From contig NZ_CP012643.1 of assembly GCF_001310085.1 (NCBI RefSeq), positions 651,001 to 715,000 of the forward strand: a stretch of 64,000 nt of DNA, in the 5' to 3' direction. This stretch comes from Rufibacter tibetensis. GTDB lineage: Bacteria; Bacteroidota; Bacteroidia; Cytophagales; Hymenobacteraceae. Positions 1-9,994 of this stretch are shown here, piece by piece (the first letter of the stretch is position 1; each line of letters starts with the position of its first letter). The notes under the pieces were generated by a model. It made no database searches. It had not been told where the DNA came from and saw only the letters and a program-made list of their open reading frames with translations. Position numbers and translations under genes: made by a program.

Positions 1-1
1 C

Positions 2-1993
2 CCTATTGTGGGTCGTGAAAAAGAAATTGAGCGCGTGGCTCAGGTATTGAGCCGTCGTAAGAAAAACAACCCAATCCTGATTGGGGAGCCCGGTGTTGGT
101 AAAACTGCCATCGCTGAAGGTCTTGCGCTGCGCATTATTCAGAAAAAAGTTTCTCGTGTGCTTTTCGGAAAACGCGTGGTAACCTTAGACCTTGCCTCTT
201 TGGTAGCGGGTACTAAATACCGCGGTCAGTTTGAAGAGCGTATGAAAGCCGTGATGAACGAACTGGAAAAATCTCCGGACGTGATTCTGTTCATTGATGA
301 GCTGCACACCATTGTAGGTGCTGGTGGAGCTTCCGGATCTCTGGATGCCTCTAACATGTTCAAACCTGCGCTGGCCCGCGGCGAAATCCAATGCATTGGC
401 GCTACTACGCTAGACGAGTACCGTCAGTACATTGAGAAAGATGGAGCCTTGGCTCGTCGTTTCCAGATTGTAATGGTAGACCCTACCACGCCAGAGGAAA
501 CCATTGAGATCCTGCACAACATCAAAGACAAATACCAGGATCACCACCATGTAACCTATTCAGACAAAGCCATTGAGGCCTGTGTGAAGTTGAGCGACCG
601 CTACATGAGCGACCGTTTCTTACCAGACAAAGCCATTGATATTCTGGATGAGGCCGGTGCCCGCGTGCACATCAACAACATTGTGGTGCCAGAAGATATT
701 CTCAAACTGGAGCAATCCATTGAGAACATCAAGGATGAGAAAAACCGCGTAGTGAAAAGCCAGAAATATGAAGAGGCTGCTCAACTACGTGATAAAGAAA
801 AGAAACTTCTTGACCAATTAGAAGCTGCTAAAAAGAGCTGGGAAGAGGAAACCAAGAAGAAGCGTTACGCCGTGAAAGAAGAAAACGTGGCCGAGGTAAT
901 CGCCATGATGACGGGTATTCCGGTGAAACGTATCGCGCAGAAAGAAAGCTTGAAGCTTTTGAACATGGGCGAAGAGCTGAAAGGCAAAGTAATTGGTCAG
1001 GAGAAAGCGATCACCCAGTTGGTGAAAGCGATCCAGCGTACCCGCGTTGGTTTGAAAGACCCTAAGCGCCCGATTGGTTCCTTCGTATTCCTTGGACCTA
1101 CCGGGGTTGGTAAAACTGAGCTTGCGAAAGTTCTGGCTACCTACCTGTTTGACAAGGAAGATGCGCTGGTGCGTATTGACATGAGTGAGTACATGGAGAA
1201 ATTCAGCGTATCTCGCTTAGTGGGAGCGCCTCCAGGCTACGTAGGTTACGAAGAAGGTGGTCAGTTAACGGAGAAAATCCGTCGTAAGCCATACTCTGTA
1301 GTATTGCTGGATGAGATTGAGAAAGCGCACCCAGACGTGTACAACCTGTTGTTGCAAGTACTAGATGACGGTGTGTTAACAGATGGTCTTGGCCGCAAAG
1401 TTGACTTCAGAAACACCATCATTATCATGACCTCGAACATTGGAGCCCGTGACTTGCAAGACTTCGGGGCTGGGGTTGGTTTTGCAACCAAGACCCGCCA
1501 GGAGAACATGGACGACATCATGAAAGGCACCATAGCGGCTGCTTTGAAGAAAACGTTCTCTCCTGAGTTCCTGAACCGTTTGGATGACGTAGTGGTGTTC
1601 AACTCTCTGCAAAAAGAAGATATCCATAAAATCATTGATATCTCTCTTGCCAAGTTGTTGACCCGCGTGAAAACATTGGGTTACACCATTGAGATCACTG
1701 ACAAAGCCAAAGATTTTGTGGCTGAGAAAGGATATGACTCTAAATATGGTGCCCGTCCGTTGAACCGCGCGATCACCAAGTACATGGAAGACCCAATTGC
1801 GGAGGAAATCCTGAAAGCCGAACTGGCCCAGGGAGACACCATCGTGATTGATTACGAAGAAGGTAAAGAAGAGCTTACGTTTGCGAACCGCAAGAACGAA
1901 GGCGTAGCTCCAGATACTTCTGATGATCTTCCGGAAACGTCTTCTTCTGAAGAGGAAGAAACCACGCCTACAGATGGCAAAAAGAAAGACTAA
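2..1993 (+). CDS. clpC: ATP-dependent Clp protease ATP-binding subunit ClpC (5' truncated)
   Basis: AAA+ unfoldase that feeds substrates to ClpP in the cytoplasm. The reading frame is open to the window edge (it begins P-I-V-G-R-E-K-E), so the gene starts upstream and the GTG at 8 is an internal valine. Visible parts in order: Walker A GEPGVGKT (about residues 28-35 of the fragment), Walker B ILFIDEL, a UVR-like coiled segment near residue 254 ([13 protein letters not shown]) that is typical of ClpC and not of ClpA, a second Walker A GPTGVGKT near residue 366, Walker [13 protein letters not shown] and sensor TSNIGAR. The acidic Ser/Thr/Glu-rich tail is low complexity. The missing part should be the N-terminal repeat domain. 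A strong hairpin terminator follows, so it is last in its transcript. Confidence 0.95.
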   Translation, partial: PIVGREKEIERVAQVLSRRKKNNPILIGEPGVGKTAIAEGLALRIIQKKVSRVLFGKRVVTLDLASLVAGTKYRGQFEERMKAVMNELEKSPDVILFIDELHTIVGAGGASGSLDASNMFKPALARGEIQCIGATTLDEYRQYIEKDGALARRFQIVMVDPTTPEETIEILHNIKDKYQDHHHVTYSDKAIEACVKLSDRYMSDRFLPDKAIDILDEAGARVHINNIVVPEDILKLEQSIENIKDEKNRVVKSQKYEEAAQLRDKEKKLLDQLEAAKKSWEEETKKKRYAVKEENVAEVIAMMTGIPVKRIAQKESLKLLNMGEELKGKVIGQEKAITQLVKAIQRTRVGLKDPKRPIGSFVFLGPTGVGKTELAKVLATYLFDKEDALVRIDMSEYMEKFSVSRLVGAPPGYVGYEEGGQLTEKIRRKPYSVVLLDEIEKAHPDVYNLLLQVLDDGVLTDGLGRKVDFRNTIIIMTSNIGARDLQDFGAGVGFATKTRQENMDDIMKGTIAAALKKTFSPEFLNRLDDVVVFNSLQKEDIHKIIDISLAKLLTRVKTLGYTIEITDKAKDFVAEKGYDSKYGARPLNRAITKYMEDPIAEEILKAELAQGDTIVIDYEEGKEELTFANRKNEGVAPDTSDDLPETSSSEEEETTPTDGKKKD

Positions 1994-2011
1994 TTACTAA
2001 CTAATCTTTGG

Positions 2012-2044
2012 AAAGGCTGACAGACAAACTGTCAGCCTTTTTTT
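2012..2044 (+). terminator. Rho-independent terminator of clpC
   Basis: Arms AAAGGCTGACAG and CTGTCAGCCTTT form a perfect 12-bp stem around a 5-nt loop, followed by a T tract. It sits 19 nt after the clpC stop. Confidence 0.9.
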
Positions 2045-2102
2045 GTTTTCAAGCTGTTTTGAGAAAAACATAACAAAAATTTTACACTGCCCTATTCTTT
2101 CC

Positions 2103-2110
2103 TAAATTTG
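2103..2110 (+). promoter_or_regulatory. Bacteroidota-type -7 box (TAAATTTG)
   Basis: Exact match to the TAnnTTTG -7 consensus of the Bacteroidota primary sigma factor. A transcript starting about 7 nt downstream would begin near 2117, leaving about 23 nt before the ATG at 2140. That argues against the in-frame TTG at 2116 as the start. No clear -33 TTTG was found. Confidence 0.5.
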
Positions 2111-2139
2111 ATTTCTTGTACCAACATCAAACTGCTTCA

Positions 2140-3702
2140 ATGTCAGACCAAAATAACCTGAACAGCAAATTTGAGATTCTAGACCGCAAAAATGCCGAGG
2201 CACTCTTAGGAGGCGGCCAGGCGCGCATTGATGCACAGCATAAGAAGGGCAAACTTACGGCCCGTGAACGAATAGACCTGCTGATGGACGAAGGCTCTTT
2301 TGAAGAGATTGGCAAGTTTGTGATGCACCGCTCCAAAGATTTCGGGTTGGACAAAGAATACTATTTGGGTGACGGCGTAGTGACTGGGTATGGTACTGTG
2401 AATGGTCGCTTGGTCTACGTATTTTCCCAAGACTTCACGGTATTTGGGGGTTCTCTCTCAGAAACCCATGCCGAGAAGATTGTGAAGATCATGGATCTGG
2501 CCATGAAAAACGGGGCCCCAGTCATTGGTTTGAATGATTCAGGTGGTGCCCGTATCCAGGAAGGCGTTGTTTCTTTGGGTGGCTACGCCGATATCTTCTA
2601 CAAAAATACCTTGGCGTCTGGCGTAGTACCGCAACTATCTGGTATCATGGGCCCATGCGCCGGTGGAGCTGTTTACTCCCCTGCTATCACTGACTTCATC
2701 CTGATGGTGGAAGACACCTCTTACATGTTTGTGACCGGCCCTAACGTGGTAAAAACGGTAACGCATGAAACCGTAACGTCTGAGGAATTAGGTGGTGCCA
2801 GTACCCACAGTACTAAAAGCGGTGTAACCCATTTCTCTTGCGCCAATGAAGTGGTTTGTATTCAGAACATAAAGCAGCTTTTGAGCTATATGCCACAGAA
2901 CTGCGAGGAGCTTCCTCCTGCCCTACCGTATGAACCGCAAGCTGACGAAAGCCGCGAAATCCTTAACACCATTGTTCCGGATAATCCTAATCAACCTTAT
3001 GATATCCGCGAGGTGATTGAAGGGGTCATAGATGATGGATCTTTTCTAGAAGTGCACAAGAACTTCGGGGAGAACATTGTGGTAGGCTTTGCCAGATTGG
3101 CAGGCCGCAGCATCGGGATTGTAGGAAACCAACCAGCCGTTTTAGCCGGGGTTCTGGACATCAACGCCAGCACCAAAGCAGCCCGTTTCGTCCGTTTCTG
3201 TGATTCCTTCAACATTCCGCTACTGGTGTTGGAAGACGTGCCTGGTTTCTTGCCAGGTACTGACCAGGAGTGGCGGGGCATCATCACCAATGGAGCTAAA
3301 TTACTGTATGCTTTCTGCGAAGCCACGGTGCCACGTGTAACCGTCATTACCAGAAAAGCGTATGGTGGCGCCTATGATGTGATGAACTCCAAACACATAG
3401 GGGCTGACCTGAACTACGCCTGGCCTACAGCTGAGATTGCCGTGATGGGTGCCAAAGGAGCCGCTGAAATCATCTTCAAACGTGAGATCGCTGCCGCTGA
3501 AGACCCTGAAGCCAAACTAGCTGAGAAAGTAGCTGAGTACCAGGCCAAGTTTGCTACCCCGTACAGAGCCGCCCACCGTGGCTTTGTGGATGAAGTGATT
3601 TATCCGTCTGAAACTCGTGCCAAGCTGATCAGAGCCTTTAAGATGCTGGAAAACAAAGTAGACCAATTACCTAAGAAAAAGCACGGAAACATTCCGTTGT
3701 AA
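2140..3702 (+). CDS. Acyl-CoA carboxylase carboxyltransferase (beta) subunit, propionyl-CoA carboxylase type
   Basis: Carboxyltransferase subunit of a biotin-dependent acyl-CoA carboxylase, transferring CO2 from carboxybiotin to an acyl-CoA (propionyl-CoA is the usual substrate of this family). At 520 aa it has the full family length. Both crotonase-like halves are visible: the N-terminal half with GGARIQEGV and the [15 protein letters not shown] oxyanion segment, and the C-terminal half with [30 protein letters not shown] and [13 protein letters not shown]. The frame extends to a TTG at 2116, but the ATG at 2140 (MSDQNNLNS) is preferred because a -7 promoter box ends at 2110. No biotin carboxylase or biotin carrier gene is adjacent, so the partner subunit must be encoded elsewhere. 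Confidence 0.93.
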   Translation: MSDQNNLNSKFEILDRKNAEALLGGGQARIDAQHKKGKLTARERIDLLMDEGSFEEIGKFVMHRSKDFGLDKEYYLGDGVVTGYGTVNGRLVYVFSQDFTVFGGSLSETHAEKIVKIMDLAMKNGAPVIGLNDSGGARIQEGVVSLGGYADIFYKNTLASGVVPQLSGIMGPCAGGAVYSPAITDFILMVEDTSYMFVTGPNVVKTVTHETVTSEELGGASTHSTKSGVTHFSCANEVVCIQNIKQLLSYMPQNCEELPPALPYEPQADESREILNTIVPDNPNQPYDIREVIEGVIDDGSFLEVHKNFGENIVVGFARLAGRSIGIVGNQPAVLAGVLDINASTKAARFVRFCDSFNIPLLVLEDVPGFLPGTDQEWRGIITNGAKLLYAFCEATVPRVTVITRKAYGGAYDVMNSKHIGADLNYAWPTAEIAVMGAKGAAEIIFKREIAAAEDPEAKLAEKVAEYQAKFATPYRAAHRGFVDEVIYPSETRAKLIRAFKMLENKVDQLPKKKHGNIPL

Positions 3703-3881
3703 AAATAAACCCGTAGCCGGATTTTAGAAGCTATATCAAAAAGCAACTAAAATCTATACCTGAACCCTATTCAACATTTAATGCGCCTTTGGCTGGTGAT
3801 GACAAAGCACCCCAGCCAATCTACTACTTCAACTGACAAACAACTACCGGAGAGTGCTTTGCTCCACCTAAACAGAAAGCT

Positions 3882-4952
3882 ATGAGAGAAGAAAGCTTTA
3901 ATTTCTTACAGACCTATCTCAATAACGCCGCACCAACCGGCTTTGAGTCATCAGGCCAAAAACTGTGGTTAGACTACATCAAGCCCTACATTGACGAGTA
4001 CTTCGTAGACACGTACGGCTCTGTAGTAGGTGTAATTAACCCTGAGGCGGAATACAAGGTGGTTATTGAGGCGCACGCCGATGAAATCTCTTGGTTTGTG
4101 AACTATATCACACCAGAGGGCTACATCTACGTACGTCGTAACGGAGGCTCTGATGCTGTTATAGCTCCTTCTAAACGCGTGAACATTCATACCAAAAAAG
4201 GACTGGTAAAAGCGGTATTTGGCTACCCGGCCATTCATGTACGCAAACCAGACCAGGACAAAGCCCCTACCGTAGAAACCATCTTTCTAGACTGTGGTGC
4301 TGCCAACAAGCAGGAAGTAGAAGACATGGGCATTCACGTAGGCTGCGTAGTCACTTTTGACGATGAGTTCTGGGTGATGAATGAAAAATACTACGTAGGT
4401 CGTGCCTTAGACAACAGAATCGGAGGGTTCATGATTGCTGAGGTAGCCCGTATGCTGAAGGAAAACGAAGTGAAGCTTCCTTTCGGGTTATACATCGTAA
4501 ATGCCGTGCAGGAGGAAATCGGTCTTCGGGGTGCCGAGATGATTGCCCACCGCATTAAACCAAATGTGGCTGTTATCACAGACGTTACTCATGATACGCA
4601 GTCTCAGGGGTATGAGAAGAAAACCAACGGTGACTTACATTGTGGCAAAGGCTTAGTGCTTACCTATGGCCCTGCGGTACAAAACAACCTTTTGGACATG
4701 CTGATTGAGGTAGCCCGGAAAAACGAAATACCGTTCCAGCGGGCCGCCGCTACCCGCGCTACAGGTACCGATACCGATGCCTTCGCCTATTCTTCTGAAG
4801 GTGTGGCTTCCGCGTTGATTTCCCTGCCTTTGAAGTACATGCACACAACCGTAGAAACAGTGCATAAAGATGACGTGGAGAACATTATTCAACTGTATTA
4901 CCATTTCCTGACCCAGCTGCAAAGCGGACATGATTTCCGTTATTTGAAATAA
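3882..4952 (+). CDS. M42 family metallopeptidase (aminopeptidase/endoglucanase-annotated family)
   Basis: Cytosolic di-zinc aminopeptidase of family M42, 356 aa, the usual family length. Metal and catalytic segments visible: EAHADEISWF (His-X-Asp), RALDNRIGG (bridging Asp), VQEEIGLRGA (catalytic Glu followed by Glu ligand), ITDVTHDT (Asp) and the C-terminal MHTTVETVH (His). There is no signal peptide. Older annotations call these proteins cellulases or endoglucanases, but the family is peptidase. It has its own upstream gap of 179 nt, which holds one dispersed-repeat copy, and it is followed by a repeat copy and then a terminator, so it is probably monocistronic. Confidence 0.93.
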   Translation: MREESFNFLQTYLNNAAPTGFESSGQKLWLDYIKPYIDEYFVDTYGSVVGVINPEAEYKVVIEAHADEISWFVNYITPEGYIYVRRNGGSDAVIAPSKRVNIHTKKGLVKAVFGYPAIHVRKPDQDKAPTVETIFLDCGAANKQEVEDMGIHVGCVVTFDDEFWVMNEKYYVGRALDNRIGGFMIAEVARMLKENEVKLPFGLYIVNAVQEEIGLRGAEMIAHRIKPNVAVITDVTHDTQSQGYEKKTNGDLHCGKGLVLTYGPAVQNNLLDMLIEVARKNEIPFQRAAATRATGTDTDAFAYSSEGVASALISLPLKYMHTTVETVHKDDVENIIQLYYHFLTQLQSGHDFRYLK

Positions 4953-4997
4953 GCTTTTAGGCTCCTTTTCAAAAACCAGCTTAGAAACATCTTTTCC

Positions 4998-5034
4998 AAG
5001 GCCTGTGAAGTTTAGTAAACTCCACAGGCCTTTT
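4998..5034 (+). terminator. Terminator after the M42 peptidase gene
   Basis: Arms AAGGCCTGTG and CACAGGCCTT with an inner AGTTT/AAACT pairing, followed by TTTT. A copy of the dispersed intergenic repeat lies on each side (4959-4989 and 5042-5070). Confidence 0.8.
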
Positions 5035-5229
5035 AGTTTTTAGGCTTATTTGAGAAAACAGCCAACTAAAATTGATCCATTAATCCTCGATAAAGAAGGC
5101 CTATGCTCTCCTTCTAAGCTTCGGAACGGAAATGAAGTTCTGCGTTAAACAAAAGCAGAAAAACCAAAACCAAAACAAATGGTTTAATTTGCGTCTGTTG
5201 GTACCTTCACACAGCACCCTTAATAAACC

Positions 5230-5775
5230 ATGGAATTACTCACCCCTCGGTTGCACTTGCGCGAGTTCAAAGAAGATGACTGGCATTTTACCAATCTCTA
5301 TGAATCTGAGGAGGAGGTAATGCGCTACCAGACCGCTGAAGTACGCAACAGCAAAGAAAGTCTGGAGTACATTAAGGTTTGCCTGGAGGAAGCCAAGGAG
5401 TATCCCAGAACCTTATTCGACCTAGCCATCGTGCTGAAAACTACCAGCATGCTGATAGGCCGGGTAGGCATGAAAGTGGACTATGATGCTGAGGAAGCTG
5501 TGCTGTGGTATATCCTGAATAGAACCTACTGGAACAAAGGTTACACCTCAGAAGCCGCCGCAGCCTTGATGAAGTATGGGTTTGAAGAACTTCACCTCCA
5601 CCGCATCTGGGCTGACTGTGACCCGCGTAACGTTGGCTCATATAAAATTATGGAGAAACTAGGCATGCGTCGCGAAGCTCATTTCAAAGAGAACATTTTC
5701 ATCAAAGGCCAGTGGTGTGATTCTTATGTGTATGCAATCTTGGATCACGAATGGCGGCAGAGAAATAGTAGCTAA
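5230..5775 (+). CDS. GNAT family N-acetyltransferase, RimJ/RimL type
   Basis: 181-aa acetyl-CoA-dependent N-acyltransferase of the RimJ/RimL/SpeG-like branch of GNAT. It opens with MELLTPRLHLREFKEDDW, the usual beta1 of this branch. It also carries the motif A region (YWNKGYTSEAAAALMKYGFE, which binds the acetyl-CoA pyrophosphate) and the conserved D-P-R-N-V-G-S-Y-K-I-M-E-K-L-G segment of motif B, then GMRREAHFKENIFIKGQWCDSYVYAIL. Substrate cannot be told: the branch acts on ribosomal protein N-termini, polyamines or aminoglycosides. The start ATG begins the conserved beta strand. Confidence 0.9.
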   Translation: MELLTPRLHLREFKEDDWHFTNLYESEEEVMRYQTAEVRNSKESLEYIKVCLEEAKEYPRTLFDLAIVLKTTSMLIGRVGMKVDYDAEEAVLWYILNRTYWNKGYTSEAAAALMKYGFEELHLHRIWADCDPRNVGSYKIMEKLGMRREAHFKENIFIKGQWCDSYVYAILDHEWRQRNSS

Positions 5776-5907
5776 AATTCTACTCTCAAACCAAAGGGCC
5801 CATTTTCTATCTGATTTCTTGAAAGGCAGCTAGAACGACAAAGCGTATGAGGTTAGCACCTTTTCTCCCCCATCAAATCTTGTTTTCACTTCAATTCTAA
5901 TCCTAAA

Positions 5908-6693
5908 GTGCTCTTTACTGATCAAATGAACCGGCAAATCACGTTGCCTCACCCACCCCAGCGGATCGTTTCTCTTGTCCCTTCTCAAACCGAGTTATTG
6001 TTCCATTTAGGATTGGGAGACAAAGTGGTAGGAGTAACTAAATTCTGCATCCACCCTAAGGATCAGGTTAAGCAGAAAAGGAAAGTTGGAGGTACCAAGA
6101 ACTTCCATTTTGAGACCATTGACCAACTCCAGCCTGACTTAATTATTGGGAACAAAGAAGAAAACTACCAGGAGGGCATTGAGCAGTTACAAGAGAAATT
6201 CCCCGTCTGGATGAGCGACATCTACACCTTAGAAGATGCTTTTAAGATGATGGTTGGTATTGGGGAGATAACTGGGGTGGCAGATAAAGCAAAAGAATTG
6301 GTGGCCCTGTTACAACAGCAATTCTCTTGTCTACAATCTGCCAGCACCCCTATTGCTACCGCATATTTTATCTGGCGCAAGCCTTATATGGGCGTAGGTA
6401 GCCAGAACTTTATTGACCACGTGCTTTCCCTTTGTGGCTTCAAAAATGTGTTGGGCCACTTGCCAAGATACCCAGAGGTAACACCTGAGCAGTTGCAGGA
6501 AGCGAATCCTTCTTTGATTTTACTTTCTTCTGAGCCTTTCCCGTTCAAGGAGAAACACATTCAGGAGTTTCAGGCCATTTGCCCACAGGCACTGGTAAGA
6601 GTAGTAAATGGGGAATTGTTTAGCTGGTACGGAAGCAGGCTTTTGCATTCTGTAGCCTATTTGCAAAAGTTAATTAATGACGTAACTGGTTGA
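5908..6693 (+). CDS. Helical-backbone metal receptor / BtuF-like ABC substrate-binding protein
   Basis: 261-aa protein of the class III periplasmic binding protein fold (cobalamin, haem or siderophore binders such as BtuF). It shows PPQRIVSLVPSQTELLFHLGL near the start, GTKNFHFETIDQLQPDLII, and a long central helix region (EDAFKMMVGIGEITGVADKAKELV). No lipobox or signal peptide is visible. This is usual for the stand-alone Bacteroidota members of this family, so its cellular location is uncertain. The start is the GTG at 5908, because the residues between it and the ATG at 5926 (LFTDQM) belong to the conserved N-terminal strand. No permease or ATPase gene is adjacent. Confidence 0.8.
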   Translation: MLFTDQMNRQITLPHPPQRIVSLVPSQTELLFHLGLGDKVVGVTKFCIHPKDQVKQKRKVGGTKNFHFETIDQLQPDLIIGNKEENYQEGIEQLQEKFPVWMSDIYTLEDAFKMMVGIGEITGVADKAKELVALLQQQFSCLQSASTPIATAYFIWRKPYMGVGSQNFIDHVLSLCGFKNVLGHLPRYPEVTPEQLQEANPSLILLSSEPFPFKEKHIQEFQAICPQALVRVVNGELFSWYGSRLLHSVAYLQKLINDVTG

Positions 6694-6721
6694 CAAGTTA
6701 AGATGATTATAACAGCATCCA

Positions 6722-6761
6722 TAAAAAAGCCCTGCCGTACTGAGTACGGCAGGGCTTTTTT
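6722..6761. terminator. Bidirectional terminator between convergent genes
   Basis: Nearly perfect hairpin (AAAAAAGCCCTGCCGTACT / GTACGGCAGGGCTTTTTT) with A and T runs at the two ends, placed between the convergent binding-protein and DUF4142 genes. It can serve both strands. Confidence 0.9.
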
Positions 6762-6773
6762 ATGGATTGAAAA

Positions 6774-7325
6774 TTATTTTGCTTTGTCAACCTGCGCAAC
6801 TGCATTCTGCAGTTCTTGCGCCTCTGCCAAGTGCTCTTTTAGAACCGGCAAAATCTGATCAATGAATTGCTGAACATCAGGGTCACTTACTTCTTTGTCA
6901 GCTTTCTCATAGAAAGCGATTGCTTCCTCGTGGGCTGCTACTTCTACCTTTGCAAAGGTTTGGTCAAACTCCTCCCCTTTCTTCGCTTCAAGGCTGTCTA
7001 CTAGGGCCTTGTTTTCACTTCCCATTTCAGCAGGAAGTTGCACATCTTTTTTCTTAGCAATCTCCGCTAGAACCGGAGTGGTTCTGGAGTGTACGTGGTA
7101 TATTTTCTGCCCTAAAGCACCCACCTCACCTGATTCAGTTTGGTCATTGGCCATCATACCTGCCATCAACTGAAAGTTGTCATTTGTTGCTGCTTGTTTC
7201 AGGAACTGCTCTACTTTTACGCGGTCTGCTGCAGAAGCTTCTTTTTCTGTTTTATTGCAAGAAACCAATGTCATACTGCCCATCATACATGAACCAGCCA
7301 GCATCCAAACATTGAAATTTTTCAT
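6774..7325 (-). CDS. DUF4142 family lipoprotein
   Basis: 183-aa predicted lipoprotein of the DUF4142 (ferritin-like four-helix) family. The signal peptide ends in the lipobox L-V-S-C (Cys23), followed by a charged linker (NKTEKEASAADRVKVEQFLKQ). The conserved family pattern is visible: a first helix with FLKQAATNDNFQLMAG, a long helix with KVEVAAHEEAIAFYEKADKE (conserved His) and a C-terminal helix LPVLKEHLAEAQEL. The function of the family is not settled. In Bacteroidota these proteins often appear among stress-induced envelope proteins. It ends at the shared bidirectional terminator. Confidence 0.85.
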   Translation of the reverse strand: MKNFNVWMLAGSCMMGSMTLVSCNKTEKEASAADRVKVEQFLKQAATNDNFQLMAGMMANDQTESGEVGALGQKIYHVHSRTTPVLAEIAKKKDVQLPAEMGSENKALVDSLEAKKGEEFDQTFAKVEVAAHEEAIAFYEKADKEVSDPDVQQFIDQILPVLKEHLAEAQELQNAVAQVDKAK

Positions 7326-7718
7326 AGTTGTACGTTTTAGTTGCGTTCTGATGTTAAGACATCATTTGCCCTTTAAACGAGCTCCTTATAGGAAAAGTTC
7401 ATAAGCCACATTAGGTACATCTTTAATCAAGCCATTGTACAACAAAAAAGTTATATTCATTATACTCACAAGTGTTAGGCTTGCGCGCAAAAAACAGATG
7501 CTATTACCTATAATTGAAGGTATTAGCAGGATATCACCACGGCTGCTAAAAGTAAAACCAAGCATGAAGATTTTAGGTAAACACAAACTTGCAATGCTAC
7601 TTTATTCTTAACTTAAGCAGATAAAGAAGAGGCAAAATCAATTACACAAAAAGCAATGCCCTCCCATTTTGCAAAATGGGAGGGCATTGCTTTTTGTGTC
7701 GAGTACAGGCTTTAAAAT
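7326..7718. other. Intergenic gap upstream of the DUF4142 gene
   Basis: No credible gene. The short minus-strand frame at 7386-7586 has no recognisable content. The left part presumably holds the DUF4142 promoter, but no exact TAnnTTTG box was found on the minus strand. The right end holds the aroA terminator hairpin. Confidence 0.5.
7644..7699 (-). terminator. 56-bp perfect hairpin, terminator of aroA
   Basis: A perfect inverted repeat with 28-nt arms and almost no loop (centre at 7671/7672). The stem includes GCAATGCCCTCCCATTTT, and on the minus strand it ends in a T run 20 nt beyond the aroA stop. It is unusually long for a simple terminator. Confidence 0.85.
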
Positions 7719-8957
7719 TTATTTTACCTCCAGGGCAAATCCAGCCTTTTCTAATTCATTCCAGTAAGTAGGGTAAGACTTCCTGACTACCTTCGGTTCT
7801 TCTATGATAACCGGTACTTTCAAAGCCAGGGGTGCAAAGGCCATGGCCATGCGGTGATCTTCATAGGTATGAATGGTTGGCTCGTTTTCCGGTTGTTTAG
7901 CCAAAAACACCTTGAAAACATCTGGAGAAACCTCCCGAAGTTCAGCTCCCAATTTTACCAGTTCAAACTGAAGGGCGGCAATACGGTCCGTTTCCTTGAT
8001 TCTTAAACTTTCCAGCCCTGTCATTTCAACTTCCAGACCTAAACCAGCTGCCAGAGCCGCTACCGTTTGGGCCAGATCTGGGCAGGCGAAGAAATCGATT
8101 TGTGCCAAAGGCTCCTGAACAGGCTTCTTCGTTAACTGCACGCCTTCCGGAGTAAACTGGGTCTGGACACCAAAAGGAGCCATCAATACAGGAAGTACGC
8201 TGTCACCTTGTAATGAATCTGATCGCAAGGCAGGAAGAAACAAATCTGCTTCTTTGGCCAACGCAGTAATACTATACCAGTAGCTAGCCGCCGACCAGTC
8301 TGATTCTACAGTGTATTCTTTGGCCTGGTACTCCTGCTTAGCTACAGTTATTTTCTGTCCCTCAAAAGTAGCCTGCACCCCAAAATGGGTCATTTGCGCC
8401 AAAGTCATTCTTATGTAAGGCTCTGAGCTGATTTTACCCTCTAAGGTTAATTCCAAACCTTGTGGTAACAGCGGGGCAATCATAAGCAGCGCAGAAATAT
8501 ACTGGCTACTGATGTCGGAGCGAACAGTCAATTGATTGGTGCCAGCGGGCTCAAAGCCTTTCATTCGCAGTGGCGGATAGCCTTCCTCACCCAGATACTC
8601 AATCTGAGCACCCAACTGCCGAAGCGCATCTACCAAGACTCCAATAGGTCGTTGGCACATGCGGGGAGTTCCGGTTAACGTAAGTTCCTGGCCAGTGGCA
8701 GCGTAATAAGCGGTCAGAAAACGCATCACGGTACCCGCATCTTCGGCACTTACTTCTTCGCCGGCAGGCGTGGAAAGCAGACGATTCAAAAGCTGGGTGT
8801 CATTTGCGTCTGACAGGTTATGAATAGGAAAATCCTTTCCGGATAGGGCCCTGATAATAAGGGCCCGGTTGGCTTCACTTTTGGAGGCGGGCAAGGTCAC
8901 GCGTCCACGTAACACGCCCGTTGGGTGCGATACGCGCACGGCAGCAGCTGAAATCAT
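7719..8957 (-). CDS. aroA: 3-phosphoshikimate 1-carboxyvinyltransferase (EPSP synthase)
   Basis: Transfers the enolpyruvyl group of PEP to shikimate 3-phosphate, the sixth step of the shikimate pathway. 412 aa, normal for the short Bacteroidota form. Visible landmarks: LPASKSEANRALII (substrate-binding Lys/Ser), AEDAGTVMRFLTAYYA (GT-R phosphate-binding region), RPIGVLVDALRQLGA, SSQYISALLMIAP (Ser-Ser-Gln), SDWSAASYW, and LRIKETDRIAAL with the catalytic Lys-Glu-x-Asp-Arg, then TYEDHRMAMAFAPLA. Its ATG overlaps the aroB stop in an ATGA arrangement, so the two are translationally coupled. Confidence 0.96.
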   Translation of the reverse strand: MISAAAVRVSHPTGVLRGRVTLPASKSEANRALIIRALSGKDFPIHNLSDANDTQLLNRLLSTPAGEEVSAEDAGTVMRFLTAYYAATGQELTLTGTPRMCQRPIGVLVDALRQLGAQIEYLGEEGYPPLRMKGFEPAGTNQLTVRSDISSQYISALLMIAPLLPQGLELTLEGKISSEPYIRMTLAQMTHFGVQATFEGQKITVAKQEYQAKEYTVESDWSAASYWYSITALAKEADLFLPALRSDSLQGDSVLPVLMAPFGVQTQFTPEGVQLTKKPVQEPLAQIDFFACPDLAQTVAALAAGLGLEVEMTGLESLRIKETDRIAALQFELVKLGAELREVSPDVFKVFLAKQPENEPTIHTYEDHRMAMAFAPLALKVPVIIEEPKVVRKSYPTYWNELEKAGFALEVK

Positions 8958-9994
8958 AGTAATTGGTAATAGCGTAAGGCACTTTGTACCTCAGGTAAAG
9001 TGATAGGTTGATCATAAACGGCCTCGCCAATCTTCTGCAGCAAGGTACAGTTGATGGTAGCCCCGTCATTTTTTTTATCGTGGAGACACAGCTGGCTGAT
9101 GGCTTGTAAATCAGCTTGGGCTAGGTTTACTTTTTCATAGATAGACAAGATAAATGTCTCAATCTGGTTTAACTCATCTTCCGGCAGCAAACCTTTCTGC
9201 ACCGAAAGCCAGGCCTCACACAGCATACCCACAGCAATGGCCTCGCCATGCAGCAACACCTGTCCAGGCTGCTCCAGGTAAAAGCTTTCTACCGCATGAC
9301 CAATGGTATGCCCAAAATTCAGGATTTTGCGCAGGCCGTTCTCCAATGGATCAGCAGTAACCACGCGAGATTTGATATCTATGGAATGCCGGATCAAATC
9401 GGTCCAGTCTTCCGTGAACATGCCAATGTACCGTTGCTCATAGAACTTCTCAGCATCCATAATCAGCCAATGCTTGATGATCTCGGCGTAGCCGGATTTC
9501 ATCTGGCGCATGTCCAAGGTTTGAAGAAACGTTGGGTTCACCAGCACCGCCAATGGCTCCTGAAAAACCCCGATGTGGTTTTTAAAACCCATGAAATCGA
9601 TGCCGGTTTTACCGCCCACGCTGGCGTCTACCTGAGACAGCAAGGTAGTTGGCACGTTCACGAACCTAATGCCGCGCTTGTACAAACTGGCGCAGAAACC
9701 ACCTAAATCTGTTAAAACGCCGCCCCCCAGGTTCACTAACAAACTCCAACGGTCCAGTCCTTGCTCGGTGAGTTCCCGCCAAACGTGCTCACAGGTAGCA
9801 AGATTCTTGTTTTCCTCGCCACTTTTGATGTGTACCACGTGGTGTTCCTGGGGTAAATACGGCTTCAGGAGAGCGTAACAGTGCCGATGCGTGTTCTCGT
9901 CTACCAACACTACAGTCTTTTTGAAGGCCCTATTTTGCAGCAACTGTTGCCACTGGCCCATGGCTTCCTGGCCTATGAATATTTCTTCAGTCAA
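8954..9994 (-). CDS. aroB: 3-dehydroquinate synthase
   Basis: NAD-dependent enzyme converting DAHP to 3-dehydroquinate, the second shikimate step. 346 aa. Visible motifs: SGEENKNLATCEHVW (nucleotide-binding region), NLGGGVLTDLGGFCASLYKRGI (dinucleotide-binding Gly-rich loop), VPTTLLSQVDASVGGKTGID, the zinc-ligand segment GYAEIIKHWLI, and LNFGHTIGHAVE with the His ligands. It forms a two-gene operon with aroA (4-bp overlap). A TATTTTTG -7-like box on the minus strand at 10107-10100 could be its promoter, though no -33 element stands at the right distance. The upstream gap of 277 nt contains two dispersed-repeat copies. Confidence 0.96.
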   Translation of the reverse strand: MTEEIFIGQEAMGQWQQLLQNRAFKKTVVLVDENTHRHCYALLKPYLPQEHHVVHIKSGEENKNLATCEHVWRELTEQGLDRWSLLVNLGGGVLTDLGGFCASLYKRGIRFVNVPTTLLSQVDASVGGKTGIDFMGFKNHIGVFQEPLAVLVNPTFLQTLDMRQMKSGYAEIIKHWLIMDAEKFYEQRYIGMFTEDWTDLIRHSIDIKSRVVTADPLENGLRKILNFGHTIGHAVESFYLEQPGQVLLHGEAIAVGMLCEAWLSVQKGLLPEDELNQIETFILSIYEKVNLAQADLQAISQLCLHDKKNDGATINCTLLQKIGEAVYDQPITLPEVQSALRYYQLL

